DNA of 64,000 nt from JAZNQL01 sp045531205 (lineage in GTDB: Bacteria; Bacillota; Clostridia; UMGS1883; UMGS1540): assembly GCA_045531205.1 (NCBI GenBank), contig JAZSDN010000052.1, positions 23,268 to 87,267 of the forward strand, written 5' to 3'. Under the pieces are notes generated by a model. The model had not been told where the DNA came from, searched no databases, and saw nothing but the letters and a program-made list of their open reading frames with translations. This document shows, piece after piece, positions 34,319 through 42,741 of the stretch. Both the position numbers and the translations under genes were made by a program. Each line of letters begins with the position of its first letter. Position 1 is the first letter of the stretch.

Positions 34319-35185
34319 TTATGCGTTATCTTTTTTCGCCCATTTTCTGAACTGAACCCAAATAGGTGTTGCAATACACATTGATGAGTAGGTACCGATT
34401 ATAATACCTATGATAATGGGAAGAGCAAATTCTCTTATTGAAGTTACACCAAGAACATAAAGTGTTGTAATCGTAAAGAGTGTTGTAAGTGATGTATTTA
34501 ATGTTCTTGTAAGAGACTGATTTAAGCTTTCGTTTGCAACTTCTCCAAACGCACCCTTATTGTGCTTTGCATTTTCACGGATTCTGTCAAAAATAACTAT
34601 GGTATCGTTGATAGAATAACCAACTATTGTTAAAATAGCAGCTATAAAGGTTGTATTAATTGAAATCTGGAATATTGCATATACTGCAAGTAAAACTGCT
34701 ACGTTATGCACAAGACCTAATGTTGCAGCCAAACCTGAACGGAATGTAAATCTTATTGTGATATATATAAGCATAAAGAGTACCGCAAGACCTATTGCCT
34801 TTAATGCATTTGTTAAAAGCTTTAAGCTTGCACTTGCACTGATGTTTGTTACATCCTGCAATGCATCCTGTGTAAGACCGTATTCTTCTTTGATTGCTTC
34901 TACAACCTTGTCACGGGTTTCGGTATCGATTTCGCTTGTTATGATATATGCTACTGTTTCATCTATAGTCTGAACTGTACAATCCGTTCCAATAGTGTCA
35001 TCTACAAGCTTTTTAATATCTTCCTCAACAAAAGCTTTGCCCATATTTATGCTCATTGAAGTACCGCCTGTAAAATCAAGGCCAAAGTTTAATCCACCAA
35101 AAATAAAGTAGAATATTAAACCTAAAAGTATTATTGCTCCGGAAATTATAAAGAAGATGTTCTTCTTACCAATAAAGTTTATCAT
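34319..35185 (-). CDS. secF: Protein translocase subunit SecF
   Basis: 288 residues, six membrane segments with one large extracytoplasmic loop. LDFTGGTSM near 34-42 and the C-terminal block NDTIVIFDRIRENAK are SecF signatures. With SecD it uses the proton or sodium gradient to pull exported proteins across. It overlaps secD by 4 bases (separate genes, unlike the SecDF fusion of Bacillus). GGAGGTG precedes the ATG. Confidence 0.95.
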   Translation of the reverse strand: MINFIGKKNIFFIISGAIILLGLIFYFIFGGLNFGLDFTGGTSMSINMGKAFVEEDIKKLVDDTIGTDCTVQTIDETVAYIITSEIDTETRDKVVEAIKEEYGLTQDALQDVTNISASASLKLLTNALKAIGLAVLFMLIYITIRFTFRSGLAATLGLVHNVAVLLAVYAIFQISINTTFIAAILTIVGYSINDTIVIFDRIRENAKHNKGAFGEVANESLNQSLTRTLNTSLTTLFTITTLYVLGVTSIREFALPIIIGIIIGTYSSMCIATPIWVQFRKWAKKDNA

Positions 35186-36516
35186 TCCGACACCTCCTCT
35201 TTAGTTTCGAGCTTTACACCAAAATATTTGGGGTCTTTAACACCAAGGTTTACAAGTATATTAAGGTATAAGTGCGATACAAATACTGCTGTTAACATAC
35301 TTAAAATAACGCCTATTGCAAGTGTTAAAGCAAAGCCTTTAATGGAAGCTGTACCAAACTGATATAAAACTATTGCTGCAATAATTGTGGTAATGTTACC
35401 ATCAAGTACTGCGCTTAATGCTCTCTTAAAGCCTGCTGCTACAGCTGTTTTTGCTGTTTTGCCTACTTTGAGTTCTTCTTTAATTCTTTCGAATATAATT
35501 ACGTTTGCGTCAACCGCCATACCGATTGAAAGAATTATACCTGCGATACCGGGTAAGGTAAGTGTCATTGTGCTCCACTCTGTGGGCAAGAAGTAGCCTG
35601 CTACTACAAGTGCTACAAGTGCTATATAGCCTACCAAAGCAAGGTCAGCCATAAGACCTAATGCACGGTAGAACACAACCATAAAGAGCATAACTATTAT
35701 TATACCGATTAAAGCTGCTACAAGGCTTGTTGAAAGTGCCTTTTCACCTAATGTAGGACCTACGCTGCGAAGCTCGGATTCTACAAGGCTGAAAGGCAGG
35801 TTACCGCTTTGAATCTGGTTTGCTAAAGCCTTTGCCTGCTTTTCGGTGAAGCTTCCTGTAATAACACAGGTGGGGCTATCAATTGTTTCGTTTACATAGG
35901 GGCTTGAAATTATTTCATCATCAAGCTTTATTGAAATATAGTTTTTCTGTTCGCCTGATCTCTGGATAGCTTTTGCTGTTGCATCTTTAAACTTTGCTTG
36001 TCCGTCTGTTGAAAGGGAAAGCTGAACGTAATGTTCGTTATTTCCGTTTTCCTGTGTCTGTCCGTAAACATAGGTAGCTGTTTTTACATCACTGCTGCCT
36101 AATACTTCGTTTCCGTCAGCATCTGTAAAAGAAAGCTTTGCTGTTGCGCCGAGAATCTGTACAGCTTCTTCAGGGTCTGAAATATTAGGAATGGAAATTC
36201 TTACTGTTTTATTTCCTTCAAGTGCAACTTCTGCATCATAGTAACCCATACTGTCAAGACGGCTTCTCATTACTTCCTGTACAGAATCCATCTCTGTTTG
36301 TGTAGGATTATCCACGCTTGCATCAAATGCAATTATTGAACCGCCTACAAGGTCGAGTCCTTTTGTTATACCGTACTCACTGTCAAGCACACTGGGGAAA
36401 TAATATGATTCTCCCGAAATGGGCATTGTGATGGTAAAACCGCAAACTGCAGTAAACACAAGTGCCGCTGTTACAAGTATGCAGACAATAAGACCGATAA
36501 GGCTTTTAACTTTCAT
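35182..36516 (-). CDS. secD: Protein translocase subunit SecD
   Basis: 444 residues from the ATG at 36516, 9 bases after AAGGAGG; an upstream in-frame ATG would place that site inside the gene. First membrane segment near 5-25, then GLDLVGGSIIAF, the periplasmic P1 region, and the C-terminal membrane half with VDANVIIFERIKEEL. Partner of SecF, with yajC and a TIGR04086-type membrane gene just upstream on the same strand. Confidence 0.95.
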   Translation of the reverse strand: MKVKSLIGLIVCILVTAALVFTAVCGFTITMPISGESYYFPSVLDSEYGITKGLDLVGGSIIAFDASVDNPTQTEMDSVQEVMRSRLDSMGYYDAEVALEGNKTVRISIPNISDPEEAVQILGATAKLSFTDADGNEVLGSSDVKTATYVYGQTQENGNNEHYVQLSLSTDGQAKFKDATAKAIQRSGEQKNYISIKLDDEIISSPYVNETIDSPTCVITGSFTEKQAKALANQIQSGNLPFSLVESELRSVGPTLGEKALSTSLVAALIGIIIVMLFMVVFYRALGLMADLALVGYIALVALVVAGYFLPTEWSTMTLTLPGIAGIILSIGMAVDANVIIFERIKEELKVGKTAKTAVAAGFKRALSAVLDGNITTIIAAIVLYQFGTASIKGFALTLAIGVILSMLTAVFVSHLYLNILVNLGVKDPKYFGVKLETKEEVSE

Positions 36517-36660
36517 TAGTCTTTTCCTCCTTAGTCTTTGCATGTTTAGAAATAATTATATAACTTTATCGACTTATAGTCAATAGTTTTTTGGTTATTT
36601 TTTGTAAATCTGCAAAAGAAAACATACAAAAACCAGGCTTTAAATATTCTTTTTGCAGAT

Positions 36661-37068
36661 TTATTTTTTATTTTTTCTTTTTAAATTCACTCCCAATATA
36701 CCGCCAAACATTCCTGACAGTATGCAGGCAAACATATTTTTAAAATTGGCACCGCCAAAAAAAGTATTCTCAAAAGCGAGTTCTGCTATACAAAACATAA
36801 GAAAAATATATGTAATTGCTGTAAGCAAGCCTAAAAGCCAGCCTTTACTTCTTATTTTTCCCGCTCCTGTCATTGCCGCAAAAAATACTGAAATATATGT
36901 TTCTGCTTTTACACAAATTCCCGTTACAGATTCATCTACAGGACCGTATGTAACCAAAAGAGCTAAAAGCAAAAGTGCTGCGGCAGTTAAAATCATTGAA
37001 ACTACAACCGCTTTAACCGTTATTAAAAAAATGCTTATAAAAGTGTTGTTTGTATTTTCGTACTGCAT
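36661..37068 (-). CDS. TIGR04086-family membrane protein
   Basis: 135 residues with four hydrophobic segments, ending GGILGVNLKRKNKK. It matches the pattern of a four-helix membrane family (TIGR04086) that in Firmicutes is commonly encoded next to yajC and secDF. Function unknown; the neighbourhood suggests an accessory to export or membrane insertion. AAGGGGA precedes the ATG. The stop is followed by a long-loop inverted repeat (AATCTGCAAAAAG / CTTTTGCAGATT, 36605-36660) that may act as a terminator. Confidence 0.75.
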   Translation of the reverse strand: MQYENTNNTFISIFLITVKAVVVSMILTAAALLLLALLVTYGPVDESVTGICVKAETYISVFFAAMTGAGKIRSKGWLLGLLTAITYIFLMFCIAELAFENTFFGGANFKNMFACILSGMFGGILGVNLKRKNKK

Positions 37069-37113
37069 AAAAAATCCCCTTTCATACTACATAGTATTCA
37101 AGGGGATTTAGCT

Positions 37114-37395
37114 TTATTCGTCGTCTTTAACTGTAAGGCATTCTTTAACTGCCCATCTGGATATTTTTAAGCTTGAACGGTTATTTAATGCACCTGTGTC
37201 GATTTCAAGAATTTCGTCTTTTACGGCTGTAATTTTTCCGTGAATTCCGCCGATTGTAACAATCTTGTCGCCAACCTTTAATGCATCAATCATTGCTTTC
37301 ATTTCTTTTTCGCGTTTTTTCTGCGGGCGAATGAGAAAGAAATAAAAAATAACCAGCATTAAAACCATCATTACAATTCCTGAATATTGTTCCAT
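37114..37395 (-). CDS. yajC: Preprotein translocase subunit YajC
   Basis: 93 residues from the ATG at 37395, which has GGAGGAG upstream; an in-frame TTG further up is part of that site. A single membrane segment (about 5-22) is followed by FFLIRPQKKREKEMKAMIDAL and the beta region GDKIVTIGGIHGKI, both diagnostic. It associates with SecDF and YidC. It is the first export gene of the group yajC, TIGR04086, secD, secF. Confidence 0.94.
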   Translation of the reverse strand: MEQYSGIVMMVLMLVIFYFFLIRPQKKREKEMKAMIDALKVGDKIVTIGGIHGKITAVKDEILEIDTGALNNRSSLKISRWAVKECLTVKDDE

Positions 37396-37461
37396 AATTT
37401 TCTCCTCCAATAGAAATTTTAATATATTATACTATTGTTTTGAAAATTTTGCAAGCTATTT

Positions 37462-37656
37462 TTATTTTTTCCAGATTTTTTCGTCTTTAGTTATATCAGT
37501 TACAGGAATATCGTATATATCCGACAGTGAATCACTTTCATCTTCGTTTTGTGCAGGGGTCATCATAAGTCCCGTACATTCATTTGCCGACGCAACATTT
37601 GTTGAACCCGAAAAAAAGGTTTCTTCTTCTATATTATAAGGTTTTTGTTTTTTCAT
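37462..37656 (-). CDS. Conserved small acidic protein, function unknown
   Basis: 64 residues from the ATG at 37656, 7 bases after GGGAGG. Mostly polar with an acidic core: TGLMMTPAQNEDESDS and DIYDIPVTDI. I recall a similar TGLxPTPP...ESYSxIYDIP pattern in small Clostridia proteins but cannot assign a function. It is not the six-cysteine SCIFF peptide that can occur near yajC, because it has a single Cys. It lies between yajC and a TIGR01440-type gene and is likely cotranscribed with them. Confidence 0.65.
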   Translation of the reverse strand: MKKQKPYNIEEETFFSGSTNVASANECTGLMMTPAQNEDESDSLSDIYDIPVTDITKDEKIWKK

Positions 37657-37701
37657 AAAAAATACCTCCCGTATTATTATATGCACGGAAGGCTTTTTTA
37701 T

Positions 37702-38238
37702 TTATTGCATAGTATAATGAGTTCTTTCTCCGCCAATATACTTTGGACGGGTTTTTGCAAAATTTACACTTGCATTTCCTATTTTATTGTTATTAAGACG
37801 AAGCGGGACTGCAACGTGGCGAAGGTGCATACCTATCATAGTATTCCCCACATCCATGCCTGCGTCTGCTTTTACAAATTCTACCGAAACAGGTTCTTTC
37901 ATTTTACGCCATGCAGCGGTTGCTGCACTTCCGCCTGCTTTTGGTGCGGGAACTGCACAAACTATTTCAAGATTATATTTTATTGCAGCTTCTTTTTCTA
38001 TTACAACGGCTCTGTTTAAATGCTCGCAACAGCCTACTGCAAGATATATCCCTGTATTTTCAAGTGCTTCCAAAATTCCGTCAATTATTTGTTCGCCTGT
38101 TTCATATACGCTGCCTTTACCTATTTTTTCACCCATAACTTCACTTGTGCTGCAGCCAAGTATAACTATTTGTCCTTTTTTTACTTCTGCTTCCTTTATA
38201 AGCTCCTGCATTGCAGATTTTGCCTGTTCTTTAAACAT
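37702..38238 (-). CDS. UPF0340/TIGR01440 family protein (YwlG-like)
   Basis: 178 residues, cytoplasmic. The text ILGCSTSEVMGEKIGKGS, AVGCCEHLNRAVVIE and PVSVEFVKADAGMDVGNTMIGMHLR is typical of the YwlG/TIGR01440 family of unknown function. It begins 3 bases after trmD on the same strand and sits where rplS normally follows trmD. AAGGAAG precedes the ATG. Confidence 0.87.
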   Translation of the reverse strand: MFKEQAKSAMQELIKEAEVKKGQIVILGCSTSEVMGEKIGKGSVYETGEQIIDGILEALENTGIYLAVGCCEHLNRAVVIEKEAAIKYNLEIVCAVPAPKAGGSAATAAWRKMKEPVSVEFVKADAGMDVGNTMIGMHLRHVAVPLRLNNNKIGNASVNFAKTRPKYIGGERTHYTMQ

Positions 38239-38241
38239 AAC

Positions 38242-38928
38242 CTATACTTCCTTTTTTTCTAATAAATCGGGGCGTTTTTCTTTGGTTCTGATAAGTGACT
38301 GTTCTTCACGCCATTTTTTTATGTTTGCTTCGTGTCCGCTTAAAAGTATGTCGGGCACGCATTTCCCCATAAATTCATAAGGGCGGGTATACTGGGGATA
38401 CTCCAAAAGTCCGTTATAATGTGACTCGGTTTCGCAGTTTCCGTTGCCGATTACTCCCGGTACCATTCGTAAAACGCAGTCGGCTACTGCCATTGCAGGA
38501 ATTTCTCCCCCCGTTAAAACATAATCTCCTATCGACACTTCTTCGTCAACTATTTCTTCTATAATACGCTCGTCAACGCCCTCGTAATGACCGCAAAGTA
38601 TTACAAGATGTTCTTTTTTTGCAAGGTCTTTTGCTTTTGCCTGATTTAAAACCTTCCCCTGCGGTGACATATAAATTACGTAGGGTTTATAGTCAAGGTC
38701 TTTTGCTATACTCATATAAGCATCGTATATAGGCTGGGGTGCCATAACCATTCCACCACCTGCACCATAAGGATAGTCATCTACCCTTTTATGCTTATCT
38801 TTTGAAAAATCCCTTATATTTATAAAATTCATTTGTGCAAAACCGTTTTTTCTCGCTCTGCCTATTACGCTGTTATCAAACACCGCTTCAAACATTTCGG
38901 GAAAAAGGGTTAAAATATCAATCTTCAT
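38242..38928 (-). CDS. trmD: tRNA (guanine-N1)-methyltransferase
   Basis: 228 residues. It methylates G37 of tRNAs next to the anticodon using S-adenosylmethionine, preventing frameshifts. SPOUT-fold signatures: MKIDILTLFPEMF start, YGAGGGMVM, CGHYEGVDERI and the knot region IGDYVLTGGE. It overlaps rimM by 11 bases and has no independent ribosome site, so translation is coupled. Downstream the usual rplS is not present. Confidence 0.96.
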   Translation of the reverse strand: MKIDILTLFPEMFEAVFDNSVIGRARKNGFAQMNFINIRDFSKDKHKRVDDYPYGAGGGMVMAPQPIYDAYMSIAKDLDYKPYVIYMSPQGKVLNQAKAKDLAKKEHLVILCGHYEGVDERIIEEIVDEEVSIGDYVLTGGEIPAMAVADCVLRMVPGVIGNGNCETESHYNGLLEYPQYTRPYEFMGKCVPDILLSGHEANIKKWREEQSLIRTKEKRPDLLEKKEV

Positions 38929-39415
38929 CGTCTATCAATCCCTCTATAGGTGTTATTGTAATACGTTTGTTTTCTATGTCTATATCACGCACTACATCGT
39001 CTATTACAGGTATAAGATACTCTTTTTTTCCGTTTTTAACTGTGTACACATCATTACTTCCGGTTTGAAAAACGTCTGCTATTTTACCTAAATTTCTTCC
39101 GCTGTCAGTAAAGACCTCACAACCAAGAAGGTCTGCTATATAATATCTTCCTTCAGGAAGTGGCGGTAATTTATCTTTAGGTACAAAAAGCTCCTGTTCT
39201 TTTAAGGTTTCGGCAAAGTTCATATCAGGAATTTCTGCAAAATCCATTATAAGTGCCCCTTTATGAACTCTGTATCGTTTTATAGTAAGCTTTGTGCCGT
39301 TTTTTAACAAAACATACTCTATATTATCAAAAAATTCGGGACCGTCGGTATAATAAAGTACTTTTACCTCTCCCGCTATTCCGTGTGTGTTTACAATTTT
39401 TCCGCACAAAAGCAT
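38918..39415 (-). CDS. rimM: 16S rRNA processing protein RimM
   Basis: 165 residues from the ATG at 39415, 7 bases after GGAGG. The N-terminal GKIVNTHGIAGEVKV and the PRC-barrel segment with ELFVPKDKLPPLPEGRYYIADLLGCEVF (about 85-112) are typical. It assists maturation of the 30S head by binding S19. It follows khpA and precedes trmD as in Bacillus. Confidence 0.95.
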   Translation of the reverse strand: MLLCGKIVNTHGIAGEVKVLYYTDGPEFFDNIEYVLLKNGTKLTIKRYRVHKGALIMDFAEIPDMNFAETLKEQELFVPKDKLPPLPEGRYYIADLLGCEVFTDSGRNLGKIADVFQTGSNDVYTVKNGKKEYLIPVIDDVVRDIDIENKRITITPIEGLIDDED

Positions 39416-39466
39416 AATTATCCTCCAAAAATTGCACAAGAGGGGATTTCTCCCCCCTCGCTTTCC

Positions 39467-39694
39467 TTAAATAATATCCACTACTACGGTTTTGTTATCT
39501 TTTATTGCAGCAGCTTTCATTACTGAACGGATAGCTTTTGCTATTCTTCCCTGCTTACCGATAACTTTACCCATATCGCTTTCATTTACATGAAGCTCTA
39601 ATACTGTAGCTTTTTCATCTTCTCTTTCTGTTACCACAACATCGTCGGGGTATTCTACTAAAGAGCGTGCGATAAATTCAAGTAATTCTTTCAT
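39467..39694 (-). CDS. khpA: KH-domain RNA-binding protein KhpA (YlqC)
   Basis: 75 residues forming one KH domain; the RNA-contacting loop GKVIGKQGRIAKAIR has the GxxG at 46-49. KhpA acts with KhpB in small-RNA and cell-wall regulation in Firmicutes. AGGAGG precedes the ATG. Located between rpsP and rimM, its usual place. Confidence 0.94.
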   Translation of the reverse strand: MKELLEFIARSLVEYPDDVVVTEREDEKATVLELHVNESDMGKVIGKQGRIAKAIRSVMKAAAIKDNKTVVVDII

Positions 39695-39726
39695 AGTTAT
39701 TGCCTCCTGATTTTACGAAAAACCGA

Positions 39727-39975
39727 TTATTTTTCGATTATTCCGCTTCTCTTGAGCAGTGTTTTTACACTGTCTGTAGGCAATGCACCTGTTGCCATCC
39801 ATTTTTCAACCTTTTCTTTGTCTATGTTGATTTCGGAAGGATTAGCAAGAGGATTATATGTTCCTACTTCTTCTATAAATCTACCGTCACGGGGATAACG
39901 GGAATCAGCTACAACTACTCTGTAAAAAGGAGCCTTCTTGCTTCCCATTCTTCTAAGTCTAATTCTTACTGCCAT
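39727..39975 (-). CDS. rpsP: 30S ribosomal protein S16
   Basis: 82 residues, full length. MAVRIRLRRMGSKKAPFYR and the VADSRYPRDGRFIEEVGTYN segment identify S16, an assembly protein of the small subunit. GGAGGTG precedes the ATG. It follows ffh by 28 bases in the conserved block. Confidence 0.97.
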   Translation of the reverse strand: MAVRIRLRRMGSKKAPFYRVVVADSRYPRDGRFIEEVGTYNPLANPSEINIDKEKVEKWMATGALPTDSVKTLLKRSGIIEK

Positions 39976-40003
39976 TATGTGTCACCTCCATATATTTTTC
40001 TTT

Positions 40004-41332
40004 TTATCTAAACGGAAATCCAAATTTCTTTTTGGGAATGCCGTTTGAAAACTGTTTCATCATTTTTTTCATTGTGTCAAACTGCTTTAAAAGCTGGTTT
40101 ACATCCTGAACCCGTGTTCCGCTTCCGTTTGCTATGCGGATTTTACGTTTTGAGTTTATTATTGAAGGATTTTCTCTTTCTTCTTTAGTCATGGACTTTA
40201 TTATTGCTGCTGTTCTGTCCATTTGTTTATCGTCGAGGTTTGCCCCTTCAAGTGCTTTTGCATTTATTCCCGGGATAAGACCTGCAAGCTGACTTATGGG
40301 TCCCATATTTTTCATCTGTTCCATCTGGTCGAGAAAATCATTTAGGTCAAAACGTTGTTCACGAAGCTTTTTCTCGAGTTCTTCAGCTTTTTTCTCGTCA
40401 AATGCTTCTTGTGCTTTATCGATAAGTGTAAGCACGTCACCCATTCCGAGAATTCTTGAAGCAAGTCTGTCGGGATGAAATTCTTCTATATCTTCAAGCT
40501 TTTCGCCTGTGCAGGCAAATTTTATAGGTTTACCTGTTACAGATTTTAAGGAAAGTGCTGCACCGCCTCGGGTATCGCCGTCAAGCTTTGTAAGGATTAT
40601 TCCGTCAATGCCTATTGCATTCTGGAAGCCTTCTGCAATATTTACTGCGTCCTGACCTGTCATTGCATCAGCTACAAGCAAAATTTCGGTAGGATTTACG
40701 GCAGCCTTTATATTCTGCAGTTCTTCCATGAGCTCTTCGTTTATATGAAGTCTGCCCGCTGTATCTATTATAACTGTATCAAATCTTGACAAGTCGCAAT
40801 TTTTTACTGCCTTTGATGCTACCTCTACAGGGTCTTTGCATCCGTCTATCGAAAAAACTTCAACCCCTACTTTTGCACCTACAACCTTAAGCTGTTCTAT
40901 TGCTGCGGGTCTGAAAGTGTCGCACGCTGCCAAAAGAGGTCTTTTACCCTTCTTTTTTAAAATGCTTGCAAGCTTTGCACTTGTGGTTGTTTTACCGCTA
41001 CCGTTAAGACCTGTCATTAATATAACGGTTGGAGGTTTCGGCGAAACCGAAAGCTTTGAATCGGTACCTCCCAAAAGCTCGGTAAGTTCTTCTCTTACTA
41101 TTTTGATTATCTGCTGGCCGGGGGTGAGACTTTCCATAACGTCGCTCCCCATTGCCTTTTCGCTTACTTTATTTATAAATTCTTTAGCTACTTTGAAGTT
41201 TACGTCGGCTTCCAAAAGTGCGACTCTTACTTCTCTCATAGCTTCTTTTATATCTTTTTCGGAAACCCTTCCTTTGCCGCGGAGTTTTTTAAATACACCC
41301 TGCAGCTTATCGCCAAGGCTTTCAAATGCCAT
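40004..41332 (-). CDS. ffh: Signal recognition particle protein Ffh
   Basis: 442 residues. NG domain with GTPase P loop GLNGSGKTT (108-116), DTFRPAAIEQL, VIIDTAGR and TKLDGDTRGG; methionine-rich M domain from about 325 with DQMEQMKNMGP and a C-terminal FSNGIPKKKFGFPF tail. It binds signal sequences and the SRP RNA and delivers ribosomes to the membrane. It is 8 bases behind ylxM. The SRP RNA gene was not found in this window. Confidence 0.97.
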   Translation of the reverse strand: MAFESLGDKLQGVFKKLRGKGRVSEKDIKEAMREVRVALLEADVNFKVAKEFINKVSEKAMGSDVMESLTPGQQIIKIVREELTELLGGTDSKLSVSPKPPTVILMTGLNGSGKTTTSAKLASILKKKGKRPLLAACDTFRPAAIEQLKVVGAKVGVEVFSIDGCKDPVEVASKAVKNCDLSRFDTVIIDTAGRLHINEELMEELQNIKAAVNPTEILLVADAMTGQDAVNIAEGFQNAIGIDGIILTKLDGDTRGGAALSLKSVTGKPIKFACTGEKLEDIEEFHPDRLASRILGMGDVLTLIDKAQEAFDEKKAEELEKKLREQRFDLNDFLDQMEQMKNMGPISQLAGLIPGINAKALEGANLDDKQMDRTAAIIKSMTKEERENPSIINSKRKIRIANGSGTRVQDVNQLLKQFDTMKKMMKQFSNGIPKKKFGFPFR

Positions 41333-41340
41333 TATGCCAC

Positions 41341-41670
41341 CTAACTTTCCAATATTTCGGTTATATGTGTAACCTTTTCGGATATATTTTGTAACCCCTT
41401 ATTTTCCGCTTCTCGGGAAATGTCATCAAGCAGGGTATTTATTTCTTCTGTTTTTTTTGCAAGGCCTAAAGCTTCTTCTATTGCTACAAGCTTTTCCTCG
41501 CCTTTTTTTATAAAGTTTCTTACTCCCTGTCGTGTTACTCCTACGCTTTCAGAAATTTCGGACAGAGATAAATCCATATTATAGTACATATCAAGTGCTG
41601 ATACCTGCTTTTCTGTAAGTAGGTTTTTATAAAAGTCCAAAAGCAGGCTTATACTGAAATCTTTTTTCAT
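41341..41670 (-). CDS. YlxM-family helix-turn-helix protein (SRP-associated)
   Basis: 109 residues, a sigma-70 region-4-like HTH: LTEKQVSALDMYYNMDLSLSEISE then GVTRQGVRNFIKKGE. Members modulate SRP GTPase activity and are almost always directly upstream of ffh, as here. GAGGGTG precedes the ATG. It is the first gene of the translation and export block and follows a consensus promoter at 41713-41741. Confidence 0.92.
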   Translation of the reverse strand: MKKDFSISLLLDFYKNLLTEKQVSALDMYYNMDLSLSEISESVGVTRQGVRNFIKKGEEKLVAIEEALGLAKKTEEINTLLDDISREAENKGLQNISEKVTHITEILES

Positions 41671-41712
41671 TTTTTCACCCTCTGTAAACTCTTTTTGATT
41701 TACAGCAGTAGT

Positions 41713-41741
41713 ATTTTACAACATTTATTATGTTTTGTCAA
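41713..41741 (-). promoter_or_regulatory. Consensus promoter of the ylxM-ffh block
   Basis: On the minus strand TTGACA (41741-41736), 17-base spacer, TAAAAT (41718-41713); start codon about 43 bases downstream of the -10. Confidence 0.8.
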
Positions 41742-41774
41742 CACTTTTTTTAAAAAAGTTATTTTTCTGCTTCC

Positions 41775-41803
41775 TTGACAAATAATTCCTACAATGATAT
41801 AAT
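41775..41803 (+). promoter_or_regulatory. Perfect consensus promoter of the gdpP-rplI-dnaB block
   Basis: TTGACA (41775-41780), 17 bases, TATAAT (41798-41803), exact consensus. The start codon of the first gene lies about 40 bases downstream. Confidence 0.85.
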
Positions 41804-41842
41804 ATCTTAAATATGGTTTAAAATTTGGAGATTTTATGCAAA

Positions 41843-42727
41843 ATGAACTTTAAAAGCTTAATTATTTTTTTGTTTGCAGCTATTGCAAGTGCTCTTTGTG
41901 CAACTTTTGTTTCGCCATTTATTGCAATAATCATTTTTTCGGTAACAGCAACCGTTTGTTTTGGAAAGTATGGTTTTTTTGTACTGATACCAACACTGGT
42001 TTCTCTTTGTTTAAGCTATGTTACAGGCGGTCTTAATGCTGTATCAGCTTTAGTTTTGGCAATGCCTGCTTCGTTTGTTTTGGGCTTTTGTTTCTGGAAG
42101 AAGCTTACTTTTGGAAATACTCTTGCTTTTTCTTCACTTGCTGAAACTTTAGTTCTTTTTGCAGGTATTTTTTATCTTTCTAAAAAAGAAGGTACTACAG
42201 CAGTAAAGCTTATTTTTGGGGAACCTGCTGATATGCTTGCTCTTTTTAACTTTGCAGGTCAGGAAAAAGAAATGCTTAGCGATATGCTTGAGTATATGTT
42301 TTATCTTTACGACGCTTTGCTTCCATTTCTTTTAATTGTATCGTCTGCTGTGCTTGTATATCTTATATTCGGCATTTCAAGATTTTTGCTTGAAAAATCG
42401 GGCGAAGCTTATGATATGCCCTATTTTTATGAATTAAGAGTGCCCCGTTCAATGATGACAGTTTTTTTGATTCTTGCCATACTGTCACTTATAGGCGGAA
42501 TTTACTCGCCCATTTTATTAAATGTGCTTTTTATACTGGCTACAGTTATAATTATATGCGGTCTTTCGGTTATGTCATTTTACTTTAAAAAAATAAATGT
42601 GCCAAAAGTATTGAGAATACTTATCCTCATAGCGGGAATTTTATTTTTATCTCCCATTGCCGAGTTTAGTTTATTATTTTTAGGTATTCGCGACAGTTAC
42701 CGTAATTTCCGCTCTCTCCAGAATTAA
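41843..42727 (+). CDS. DUF2232 (YybS-like) membrane protein
   Basis: 294 residues from the ATG at 41843; the GGAG site is 12 bases away, so the in-frame TTG at 41825 cannot be excluded. Eight hydrophobic segments with the YybS-type core FNFAGQEKEMLSDMLEYMFYLYDALLPFLL and PFFYELRVPRS-like PYFYELRVPRSMM (given by position about 140-215). YybS-like genes sit directly before gdpP and rplI in Firmicutes, exactly as here. Function unknown; cell-division or membrane role has been suggested. Confidence 0.82.
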   Translation: MNFKSLIIFLFAAIASALCATFVSPFIAIIIFSVTATVCFGKYGFFVLIPTLVSLCLSYVTGGLNAVSALVLAMPASFVLGFCFWKKLTFGNTLAFSSLAETLVLFAGIFYLSKKEGTTAVKLIFGEPADMLALFNFAGQEKEMLSDMLEYMFYLYDALLPFLLIVSSAVLVYLIFGISRFLLEKSGEAYDMPYFYELRVPRSMMTVFLILAILSLIGGIYSPILLNVLFILATVIIICGLSVMSFYFKKINVPKVLRILILIAGILFLSPIAEFSLLFLGIRDSYRNFRSLQN

Positions 42728-42741
42728 AGGAGGTTTTTAAG

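Noticed and set aside
37462..37656. SCIFF ranthipeptide precursor
   Set aside because: The peptide has one cysteine instead of six and no radical SAM maturase is adjacent.
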